A stretch of DNA of 6,525 bases from CAZBZG01 sp964496245 (GTDB lineage: Bacteria; Planctomycetota; SZUA-567). A model generated the notes under the pieces. That model made no database searches, was not told where the DNA came from, and saw only the letters and a list, made by a program, of their open reading frames with translations. The stretch is taken from assembly GCA_964496245.1 (NCBI GenBank), contig CAZBZG010000266.1:1-6525 (forward strand), written 5' to 3'. Shown here in pieces: positions 1-5,394 of the stretch. A program made the position numbers and the translations under genes. Within the stretch, counting starts at the first letter, position 1. Every line of letters begins with the position of its first letter.

Positions 1-858
1 CTGGCGGGCCACGAGTTCCAGCGACTCCAGGCGCTGGAGCGCCTCGGGGTCGAGTCGATCGACATCTACAACACGCACGGGGTGAACTGGAAGCGCTACA
101 CCGAGGCGGTTGCGCCGCGCGTGGCCGGTTGGCTCACGAAGGCCAGGGACCAGGGGCTGATCCGGCACATCTGCACGAGCTTTCACGACAACAACGAGGC
201 GCTGGTGAAGATCGTAAACACAGGCTTCTACGAATCCGTGACGCTCCAGTACAACCTGCTCGACCGGTCGCTCGAGGAGGGCATCGCCCACGCCCACGCC
301 AGCGGCATGGGCGTTGTCGTGATGGGACCGGTGGCTGGCGGCCGGCTGGGGGCCACGAGCGAGGTGCTCCAACAGCTGGTGCCCGGCATCGATCGCGTGC
401 CGGAGCTCGCCCTGCGGTTCGTGCTCGCCAACCCCCATGTCACGGTCGCGCTCTCCGGCATGAGTACCCTGCAGCAGGTGGAGGAGAATCTCCGCACCGC
501 TGCGGATCCCGTGAGCCTGACGAAAGACGACCGGTCCGCGATCGCCGGGCACTTGGAGCGCCTGAGTGAACTCGCCAAGCTCTACTGCACGGGGTGTGGC
601 TACTGCATGCCGTGTCCCGAGGGTGTAGCCATCCCGCGCATCTTCGACCAGGTCAACAAGGCGCGCGTCTACGGCCTGGTGGAGCATGCCCGGCGGGCTT
701 ACCGCCACATTGGCCGCAATCCGCGTGACGAGGGCAGGCAGGCCGACGCGTGCGTCGACTGCGGGCAGTGCGAGGAGACGTGTCCGCAGCACATCCCCAT
801 CCGCAAGCAGCTCCAGGAAGCGCACGCGCTGTTGGGGGAGGGGGGCGAGAACGGGTGA
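1..858 (+). CDS. Aldo/keto reductase with C-terminal 4Fe-4S dicluster module (5' end outside window)
   Basis: The frame is open from the first base, giving 285 residues with no convincing start, so the N-terminus (NADP-binding and catalytic Asp/Tyr/Lys region) lies upstream of the window. The visible part begins inside the TIM barrel: IDIYNTHG at residues 20-27 carries the His that fits the AKR catalytic His. LQYNLLDRS (about 82-90) and LSGMSTLQQVEEN (about 151-163) are typical late-barrel segments. The tail has eight cysteines in two clusters: CTGCGYCMPCP (Cys196, 199, 202, 205) and CVDCGQCEETCP (Cys251, 254, 257, 261). This is the layout of predicted iron-sulfur oxidoreductases of the aldo/keto reductase family, which probably use NAD(P)H with the clusters passing electrons. 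The substrate is unknown and the enzyme is probably cytoplasmic. A GTG within the frame at 82 is not a credible start because homology continues upstream of it. The family assignment is firm; the reaction is not. Confidence 0.9.
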   Translation: MAGHEFQRLQALERLGVESIDIYNTHGVNWKRYTEAVAPRVAGWLTKARDQGLIRHICTSFHDNNEALVKIVNTGFYESVTLQYNLLDRSLEEGIAHAHASGMGVVVMGPVAGGRLGATSEVLQQLVPGIDRVPELALRFVLANPHVTVALSGMSTLQQVEENLRTAADPVSLTKDDRSAIAGHLERLSELAKLYCTGCGYCMPCPEGVAIPRIFDQVNKARVYGLVEHARRAYRHIGRNPRDEGRQADACVDCGQCEETCPQHIPIRKQLQEAHALLGEGGENG

Positions 859-886
859 GGATCGCGGCTGGACGGCCAGCCGATCC
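859..886 (+). terminator. Candidate hairpin terminator after the reductase
   Basis: The hairpin starts on the base after the TGA stop. GGATC (859-863) pairs with GATCC (882-886), and GGCTGG (866-871) pairs with CCAGCC (876-881), with a two-base bulge and an ACGG loop. The sequence that follows, CTTCTGTCC, is only weakly T-rich, so an intrinsic terminator is plausible but not textbook. It sits between the reductase and the converging sensor remnant and could act on both strands. Confidence 0.45.
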
Positions 887-903
887 CTTCTGTCCAGGCG
901 CGT

Positions 904-1092
904 TCAAATGCCCAGACGCTCTGCGGTGTCCGGGTAGTGCGCCCGCAGGCACGTCTCGCAGACGGTATGCGAAAATACGGCTTCGGACCGCCGCGAGATG
1001 TAGCTGGCCACCTCTTCCCAGTTTCCTTGTTCATTCCGGATGCGGTTGCAGTGCGCGCACATCGGGTGCAGTCCTTTGAGGGTTCGGCGGAC
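904..1092 (-). pseudogene. Remnant: C-terminal cysteine tail of a PAS-type sensor / response-regulator protein
   Basis: On the minus strand 62 codons run to a TGA at 906-904. They contain LKGLHPMCAHCNRIR, then GNWEEVASYISRRS, then FSHTVCETCLRAHYPD. This matches the tail seen at the end of many bacterial sensor kinases, PAS/GAF proteins and response regulators (pattern: L-P-I-C-x2-C-K-K-I-R-D, G-Y-W, E-x-Y-I, F-S-H-x-I-C-P-x-C, Y-P). Two CxxC pairs suggest metal binding. The frame closes with TAG at 1134-1132, and no receiver, PAS or kinase domain lies upstream, so the main body has been lost. The only ATG, at 1062, would give a 52-residue peptide cutting into the motif, and no ribosome site was identified for it. 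The motif is well preserved, suggesting fairly recent loss, or less likely a small functional zinc peptide. It converges on the reductase. Confidence 0.75.
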
Positions 1093-1131
1093 CTGGAAAA
1101 GGTCACTTGCTGTGGATTGCGAACAACCAGC

Positions 1132-1820
1132 CTACCATCCACAGCGCGCCCGCGTCAAGGTGAACGATCCGGTCACGTCCCCCAGCACTTGAATCCGCCT
1201 TCACGCAGCTGTCTTCGCTCGCTTTCCTATCGACGCGGCTCACGGGAGATTGCCATCATCGTACATCGTCGCGCATCTGGAAATCATGCTTCCCCACGAA
1301 GGGCACGAAGAAGATGAAGCCGGAGCATGACAGGGAGGGTATAGGGGGGCTGATACTGCTTCGCGGACTTCGAGGCGTTCTCTCGCAACTGCTTGGTGCC
1401 AAACCGGTTGGCGCCACACTTGGCCCTGAAGAACGAACCATCCCTTCCTATCTGCTTCCGCTCCGCATGATCCGCATATTCATCAGCCACAAGTGCGTAG
1501 AAGACCGCAATGATCCTGTCAGGCGTACGGGCCTACGGGGCGCGGTACCTTCCCCGTTGCCCGCAACGAAAATATGGCGATTGCGGATTTGGTCCTTGTT
1601 TTCGCGTGCGTGCCGGTGTAGAGTCATGTGGCCCCGAGCAGCACGGAGGCTGCTGGGACGACCATCGGCCCGCTTGGAAACCAACGAGAAGGCCGCAAGG
1701 GGGTCAGCCGAGGCTGATCAGATATCATTGCGCGACGCCGTATTTCTCGCCCCGTGGTATTCCCCGCAATCGATTTGATCCGGCTGATAGGGCCGTGCAC
1801 GTTGCGCGGCTGTATTGGAC
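1132..1820. other. Gene-poor stretch with possible degenerate debris
   Basis: About 690 bases with no gene I can support. Base composition is less GC-rich than in the flanking genes. Open frames of 60-154 codons occur on both strands but have mixed codon use and unnatural residue content. At 1296-1319 there is a 9-base-period run (ACGAAGGGC, ACGAAGAAG, ATGAAGCCG). On the plus strand from 1467 the peptide MIRIFISHKCVEDR resembles the start of a TIR domain but continues only if the frame shifts. On the minus strand 1532-1284 reads through DRIIAVFYALVADEY and GSFFRAKCGANRFG, which also look protein-like. The two overlap, so at most one is real debris. A weak promoter for the helicase may lie at the right end, but I could not pick a convincing -35/-10 pair. 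Confidence 0.5.
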
Positions 1821-1867
1821 GATTCCGTCCGGGGAATCCGGACCGTGTAGATGTGTCAATCGACACA
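1821..1867 (+). promoter_or_regulatory. Structured leader of the helicase gene: interleaved inverted repeats plus a hairpin next to the ribosome site
   Basis: Four short segments follow one another: GATTCC (1821-1826), GTCCGG (1827-1832), GGAATC (1833-1838) and CCGGAC (1838-1843). The first pairs perfectly with the third and the second with the fourth, so the two 6-bp hairpins exclude each other, or together could form a pseudoknot-like fold. A third perfect hairpin, TGTGTC (1852-1857) / GACACA (1862-1867) with an AATC loop, abuts the AGGA ribosome site at 1867-1870. The pairing is read directly from the sequence. A role in controlling the RNA helicase, or as a protein operator on DNA, is inference. 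Confidence 0.45.
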
Positions 1868-1880
1868 GGAAAGCGAGTGT

Positions 1881-3164
1881 ATGAACAGTTTTGACGAGTT
1901 GGCGCTGATCGCGCCATTGCGCCGTGCGGTCGCCGCCTCGGGGTACAGTTGCCCCACGCCCATTCAGGCACAGGCCATTCCGCCACTGTTGCAGGGACGG
2001 GATCTGCTGGGCTGCGCCCAGACCGGCACGGGAAAGACCGCCGCTTTCGCCTTGCCTGTTCTGCAGCAACTCAACGGTGTTGTCGGAGAGGGCAAGCGCA
2101 GGCACGTCCGAGCCCTGATCCTCACGCCGACCCGCGAATTGGCCGCCCAGATCTTGGAGAGCTTTCGCACCTACGGTAGACATACCGGGCTGAAGGCTCT
2201 GGCCGTCTTCGGTGGAGTGGGCCGTCGCCCCCAGGCACAGAAGATCCGGGGCGGCATCGACATTCTGGTCGCCACGCCGGGCCGTCTGCTGGACCTGATG
2301 AGCACCAACGAGGTAGACCTGAAGCGACTCGAGGTGTTCGTATTGGACGAGGCCGACCGCATGCTCGACATGGGATTCATTCACGATGTCAAGCGTATCA
2401 TCGCGGCGCTGCCGCCAAAGCGGCAGTCCCTGTTTTTCTCCGCCACCATGCCCCCGGCGGTGTCCGCATTGGCCGGCAGTCTGCTGACCCGGCCGGTCAA
2501 AGTGGAGGTCGCGCCGCAGGCCACTCCGGCATCGCGCATTCGACAATCGGTGCTCTTCGTGGATCAACGGCGCAAGGATGACCTGCTGCAGACAATTCTC
2601 AGCGAGCCGCGATTCGAGCGGGTGCTGGTCTTCACGCGGACGAAGCATCGGGCAGACCGGGTGGCCCGCAAGCTCTCGCGGGTTGACATCACCGCCGATG
2701 TCATTCATGGCAACAAGGCGCAAAACGCACGCACCCGAGCCATGAACGCTTTTCGCAACGGTCAAACACGGATACTCGTGGCTACCGACATCGCCGCCCG
2801 GGGCATCGACATCGACGACATCACCCACGTCATCAATTATGAATTGCCCAACGAACCGGAGAGTTACATCCACCGGATCGGGCGCACGGCTCGCGCCGGG
2901 AGCGAGGGCAGCGCGATCAGTTTCTGCGCCGGCGACGAACGGGATTATCTTTGCGATATCGAGAAGACCATGGGTTGCCGGATCAAGGTGGTGCGGACGC
3001 ACCCCTGCCACTCGCAGGAGGCTGAAAACGGTTTGATCGATGGCCAAAGGGGTGTCGACAAGCGCAAGCAGAAGGCACGCACTACGGCCAATGGACGCCG
3101 CAAGGCCCGACAACCTCGTCGCCGTCGTCGAGCACAGGCCGGGAGCAAATCCACAGGCCGCTGA
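1881..3164 (+). CDS. rhlE: DEAD-box ATP-dependent RNA helicase, RhlE-like
   Basis: A complete 427-residue cytoplasmic RNA helicase. It uses ATP to unwind short RNA duplexes, with likely roles in ribosome assembly, RNA turnover or cold adaptation. All core motifs are present: Q motif GYSCPTPIQ (21-29), motif I AQTGTGKT (46-53), Ia PTRELA (83-88), Ib TPGR (132-135), II DEAD (156-159), III SAT (187-189), IV LVFTRTK (249-255), V ATDIAARGID (301-310) and VI HRIGRTARAG (331-340). The Ala in motif VI and the following AISFC segment fit RhlE-type proteins. Residues 394-427 form a very basic tail (KRKQK, RRRRR) probably used for extra RNA binding. I chose ATG 1881, giving MNSFDEL as in relatives, with AGGA at 1867-1870 ten bases upstream. 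An in-frame ATG at 1851 would add ten unusual residues and would place the leader hairpin in coding sequence. The gene stands alone and converges on the lipoprotein gene, 21 bases between stops. A 462-codon open frame on the opposite strand is a shadow. Confidence 0.95.
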   Translation: MNSFDELALIAPLRRAVAASGYSCPTPIQAQAIPPLLQGRDLLGCAQTGTGKTAAFALPVLQQLNGVVGEGKRRHVRALILTPTRELAAQILESFRTYGRHTGLKALAVFGGVGRRPQAQKIRGGIDILVATPGRLLDLMSTNEVDLKRLEVFVLDEADRMLDMGFIHDVKRIIAALPPKRQSLFFSATMPPAVSALAGSLLTRPVKVEVAPQATPASRIRQSVLFVDQRRKDDLLQTILSEPRFERVLVFTRTKHRADRVARKLSRVDITADVIHGNKAQNARTRAMNAFRNGQTRILVATDIAARGIDIDDITHVINYELPNEPESYIHRIGRTARAGSEGSAISFCAGDERDYLCDIEKTMGCRIKVVRTHPCHSQEAENGLIDGQRGVDKRKQKARTTANGRRKARQPRRRRRAQAGSKSTGR

Positions 3165-3185
3165 TTCGCCAGTGAACGCGCGACG

Positions 3186-4439
3186 TCAACGGCGGCGGGG
3201 TTCGCGGCGGGGGCGGATGCGCTTCCGCTTCCAGTCGCGAAGCACGTCGCGCAACACATCCCCGGCCGCGGGATCACTCTTGCGGCGCTGTTGCAGGTAG
3301 CGGAGGTCGCGCGGGTTTGCGATCCTGCCCAGTGCCTGATAGAGTTCCCGCCGGACTGCAGCGGGTTGGCCTGGCGCTTCCAGGCTCGCTTTGAGCAGCG
3401 GACGCGCGTCATTGTTCCGGGAAAGTCCAGCCAGCAACGCCCCGTAATAGCGAATCTCCTCGTGCGGATGGGGCAGGCAGCGCTGCAAGAGAGGCAGCGT
3501 AACCATCTCTTGGCGTGCCGCCGGGTCGGCCATCTTTATCTGCATGGCGTGGCGGTGCAAGCCCAGGGCTGTGAGGGAAGTTGCGGCGGACAGGGCTGCG
3601 GGCGATAGCCAGCGCCCCGTGCGGAGAAAGCCGCTGTATTGCACCCGGTTCTCGGGTGTATTCTCCAGAAACGTGTAATGGCGCATCCGACGTCCGCCCA
3701 GCGAGGTATCCATGGAACGGTTCCAGAAGGGCGGCGTGGGCAGAGCGGCCAACGCCCCCCCATCGCCGCTGACGTTGCGGTTGATCTTGTCAAATGCGGA
3801 ATGCACGTTCACGAGCGCATCGCAGCGTTCTTTGAGCGCGCGCAGATCAACTGACGGATCGTGGGGCGTGCCCAGGAAGAGCACGTGCCGCAGGCGTACA
3901 GGGGAGTTGGTTGCCGCCAGGTGCAGTGCCATCTTGTTGACCACAATCGTTCCGGCGCTGTGTGCCATTACATCGATGTGCGGGCCGTCTGCGGATTCGC
4001 GCGAGACCGCTTGGCAGAAGGCCGCCAGGGTCTCGGCCGCGTTGGTGGTGGCCATGGGTGCGGCCATGCGCCGGGTCGGGTCGGATCCGCCCCAGTGGTG
4101 GAAGACCGCGACCTGCGCTGCGGTGCGCACCCGCAATTGCGCTAGAAAGCGGCCTTGGGTTTGCACGTCTCCGCTGCTGACGCCTGGCACCAGGATCAAC
4201 ACATGCCCCTGGCGGACCCGGGAAGGAAGGTCCCGCAAGTCTGGCAATCTGCGCAGGAGATAGACGCCTTCCTCCACTGGCTCCATCGCCGGCCGCATTC
4301 GGTTGGGCAGAGCAGTGGAAAAGCGACAACCCGCTAGAACAACTGACAATAGGACGAGCAGCATTGGAATGCGGAGTGCGCTCTTTTCGAAGACCCGGAA
4401 GAGCGAAGCTCCACGTTCATTGAGGGGACGTATCATCAT
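3186..4439 (-). CDS. Predicted lipoprotein with alpha/beta-hydrolase-like core and HEAT-like C-terminus
   Basis: 417 residues. A basic N-terminus precedes a hydrophobic stretch (IPMLLVLLSVV, 24-34) and a lipobox L-A-G-C with Cys38, so the protein should be exported and lipid-anchored to a membrane. The core shows LILVPGVSSG (81-90), suited to the first strand and oxyanion loop of an alpha/beta hydrolase, and IDVMAHSAGT (155-164) with a nucleophile-elbow-like A-H-S-A-G around Ser161, followed by HVLFLGTPHD (185-194). This resembles lipase/esterase-like proteins, with Ala in place of the usual first Gly of GxSxG. The acid and His partners cannot be assigned with certainty. Residues about 312-400 look like two or more HEAT-like helical pairs (LLQRCL, IRYYGALLAGL, VRRELYQALGRI), and the end is very basic. 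Start ATG 4439 has GAAGG eight bases upstream at 4452-4448; ATG 4436 is an equal alternative, and Met26 would leave a signal without charge. It overlaps the macrodomain gene by 23 bases. Substrate unknown. Confidence 0.75.
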   Translation of the reverse strand: MMIRPLNERGASLFRVFEKSALRIPMLLVLLSVVLAGCRFSTALPNRMRPAMEPVEEGVYLLRRLPDLRDLPSRVRQGHVLILVPGVSSGDVQTQGRFLAQLRVRTAAQVAVFHHWGGSDPTRRMAAPMATTNAAETLAAFCQAVSRESADGPHIDVMAHSAGTIVVNKMALHLAATNSPVRLRHVLFLGTPHDPSVDLRALKERCDALVNVHSAFDKINRNVSGDGGALAALPTPPFWNRSMDTSLGGRRMRHYTFLENTPENRVQYSGFLRTGRWLSPAALSAATSLTALGLHRHAMQIKMADPAARQEMVTLPLLQRCLPHPHEEIRYYGALLAGLSRNNDARPLLKASLEAPGQPAAVRRELYQALGRIANPRDLRYLQQRRKSDPAAGDVLRDVLRDWKRKRIRPRREPRRR

Positions 4440-4986
4440 CTTGATGGCCTTCAGCGATCTTTGCGACGTCTGTGCTGACTCGTTGGTGCAGGCGAAGATC
4501 CGCGTCGCTGAAGAGCACGAAGCGAATGTGCCGGACCGTCTTGAGCTTGGGCGCTTCCTTGAGGATCGTCCGGAAGGCGACCCGCGCAGCGGGCTCCATG
4601 GGGTAGCCGAAGGCTCCGGTCGAGATGGCGGGGAAGGCGATGGAGCGAATGCCCTCCTGTTCCGCCAAGCGTAGGGCGTTGCGGTAACAAGAGGTTAGCA
4701 GATCGGCGGACGGCTCGTCCATCCCGTACACCGGCCCGAGGCAGTGGATGACGTAGGGATTGGGCAGATTGTGCCCGCCGGTGATCACGGCCTGTCCCGG
4801 TCGAATGGGAGCGAGCGGCCGGCATTCCGCTTCCAGTTCCGGGCCAGCGGCTCTGTGAATCGCGCCGGCCACGCCGCCGCCGATGCGCAACTCGGCATTC
4901 GCGGCGTTGACGATGGCGTCCATGTCGAGCTGCCGGGCGATGTCCCCCTGCACGCATTCGACGAGAAGACCGTTGATTCGAACCAT
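4417..4986 (-). CDS. Macrodomain protein (ADP-ribose / O-acetyl-ADP-ribose binding family)
   Basis: 189 residues, close to a single macrodomain. Family segments in order: VQGDIARQ (12-19), DAIVNAANAEL (23-33), IGGGVAGAIHRAAG (35-48), GQAVITGGHNLPNPYVIHCLG (split as 64-70 and 71-84), and IAFPAISTGAFGYP (116-129). These form the ADP-ribose pocket. Such proteins bind or remove ADP-ribose, or deacetylate O-acetyl-ADP-ribose. Compared with E. coli YmdB, the pocket Asn is kept (Asn30), but the catalytic Asp position is Ala40 and the Tyr position is Phe126, so it may bind more than cleave, or use another mechanism. Start ATG 4986 has a perfect AGGAGG at 4999-4994 with seven bases spacing, and homology begins here. 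The frame is open further upstream to 5274, but a candidate promoter lies inside that stretch. It is cytoplasmic, first gene of a likely two-gene unit with the lipoprotein gene. Confidence 0.93.
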   Translation of the reverse strand: MVRINGLLVECVQGDIARQLDMDAIVNAANAELRIGGGVAGAIHRAAGPELEAECRPLAPIRPGQAVITGGHNLPNPYVIHCLGPVYGMDEPSADLLTSCYRNALRLAEQEGIRSIAFPAISTGAFGYPMEPAARVAFRTILKEAPKLKTVRHIRFVLFSDADLRLHQRVSTDVAKIAEGHQDDDTSPQ

Positions 4987-4993
4987 GATGCCG

Positions 4994-4999
4994 CCTCCT
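4994..4999 (-). promoter_or_regulatory. Shine-Dalgarno AGGAGG deciding the macrodomain start
   Basis: AGGAGG read on the minus strand, seven bases before ATG 4986. Its perfect match and spacing favour this start over the GTG at 5178 in the same frame. Confidence 0.85.
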
Positions 5000-5059
5000 G
5001 GAAGGCAACGTTCACCGAACCGCCGCCGGTGTATCGGCAGCCCCGGAATCTGGCAGCAG

Positions 5060-5088
5060 ATTGTACACGGAACGGGCGACCGCGTAAA
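5060..5088 (-). promoter_or_regulatory. Candidate sigma-70-type promoter for the macrodomain/lipoprotein operon
   Basis: On the minus strand TTTACG (5088-5083, four of six matches to TTGACA) and TACAAT (5065-5060, five of six matches to TATAAT) are separated by exactly 17 bases. Transcription would start near 5053, leaving about 67 bases of leader before ATG 4986. The match is good for GC-rich DNA, but no experiment supports it. Confidence 0.4.
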
Positions 5089-5118
5089 CGGATCGCCCTG
5101 CTGTTTCGAACAGACGGT

Positions 5119-5182
5119 CGAGGTGACGCTCGGATCGGAGGGGGCTTGCGAGACGAACGGCTCGTAGAGCCCCCGCACCTCG
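5119..5182. other. Long-stem inverted repeat upstream of the macrodomain promoter
   Basis: Outer arms CGAGGTG (5119-5125) and CACCTCG (5176-5182) pair perfectly over 7 bp. Inside, the arm GGGGGCTTGCGAG (5140-5152) pairs with CTCGTAGAGCCCCC (5161-5174) over 13 pairs including two G-T wobbles and one bulged base, leaving an 8-base loop. The two stems are separated by a strongly lopsided internal loop (14 bases on one side, one on the other). No T-run follows on either strand, so a simple terminator is unlikely. It could be a structured RNA, a protein site or a decayed repeat. Confidence 0.45.
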
Positions 5183-5394
5183 TCGCCCTGCTTCCGTTGT
5201 ACCAGTCCGTGCTTGGAAGGGCCCTGGAAAGCGACCTCGCGTCCGTCGCGTATCTTGTTCGTCGCTTTGCTCCTTCATCCGCCCTACGGGCTGATGTCAC
5301 CCAGATGAGTTTTCCTTATCAACTGGCCTGTTCAGAGCATTGGCTGCGCTCCTGAATATACGCCTCAGAGACGGGCCACGTTGCTTCATCGCCG

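Larger units (their letters stand above)
4987..5394. other. Intergenic stretch upstream of the macrodomain gene
   Basis: About 400 bases between the stop of the zinc-ribbon gene and the macrodomain start. It holds the Shine-Dalgarno, the candidate promoter and the long-stem structure listed separately. The macrodomain frame stays open upstream to a TGA at 5277-5275 with mostly G/C third positions, so coding debris cannot be excluded. Near 5253-5287 the plus strand reads CTTCATCCGCCCTACGGG, recalling one arm of REP-like repeats, but no matching second arm is seen. No gene is supported. Confidence 0.5.

Noticed and set aside
82..84. GTG as start of the reductase
   Set aside because: The frame and the AKR homology, including the YNTHG segment, continue upstream to base 1, so the gene is cut by the window edge.
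699..1142. 147-codon minus-strand frame over the reductase end and sensor remnant
   Set aside because: Wrong frame: the sensor tail is read in another minus frame, with its own stop at 906-904.
1314..1778. Plus-strand frame of 154 codons
   Set aside because: No recognisable domain as a whole; only the short TIR-like stretch from 1467 is notable and is reported as a weak finding.
1510..1884. Plus-strand frame of 124 codons whose TGA overlaps the helicase ATG as ATGA
   Set aside because: The overlap looks like translational coupling, but codon use is mixed, the peptide is rich in Cys, Arg, Pro and Trp without any motif, and it runs through the leader hairpins; judged chance.
1725..3113. 462-codon open frame on the minus strand
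   Set aside because: It lies almost wholly opposite the RNA helicase, whose motifs are complete; the translation shows no family signature and is the usual antisense shadow in GC-rich DNA.
3165..3185. Bidirectional terminator between the convergent helicase and lipoprotein genes
   Set aside because: Only 21 bases separate the stops, and I find no clear hairpin with a T-run there.
4951..5178. Longer macrodomain protein starting at GTG 5178
   Set aside because: ATG 4986 has a perfect AGGAGG at ideal spacing, homology begins there, and a candidate promoter lies inside the longer version.
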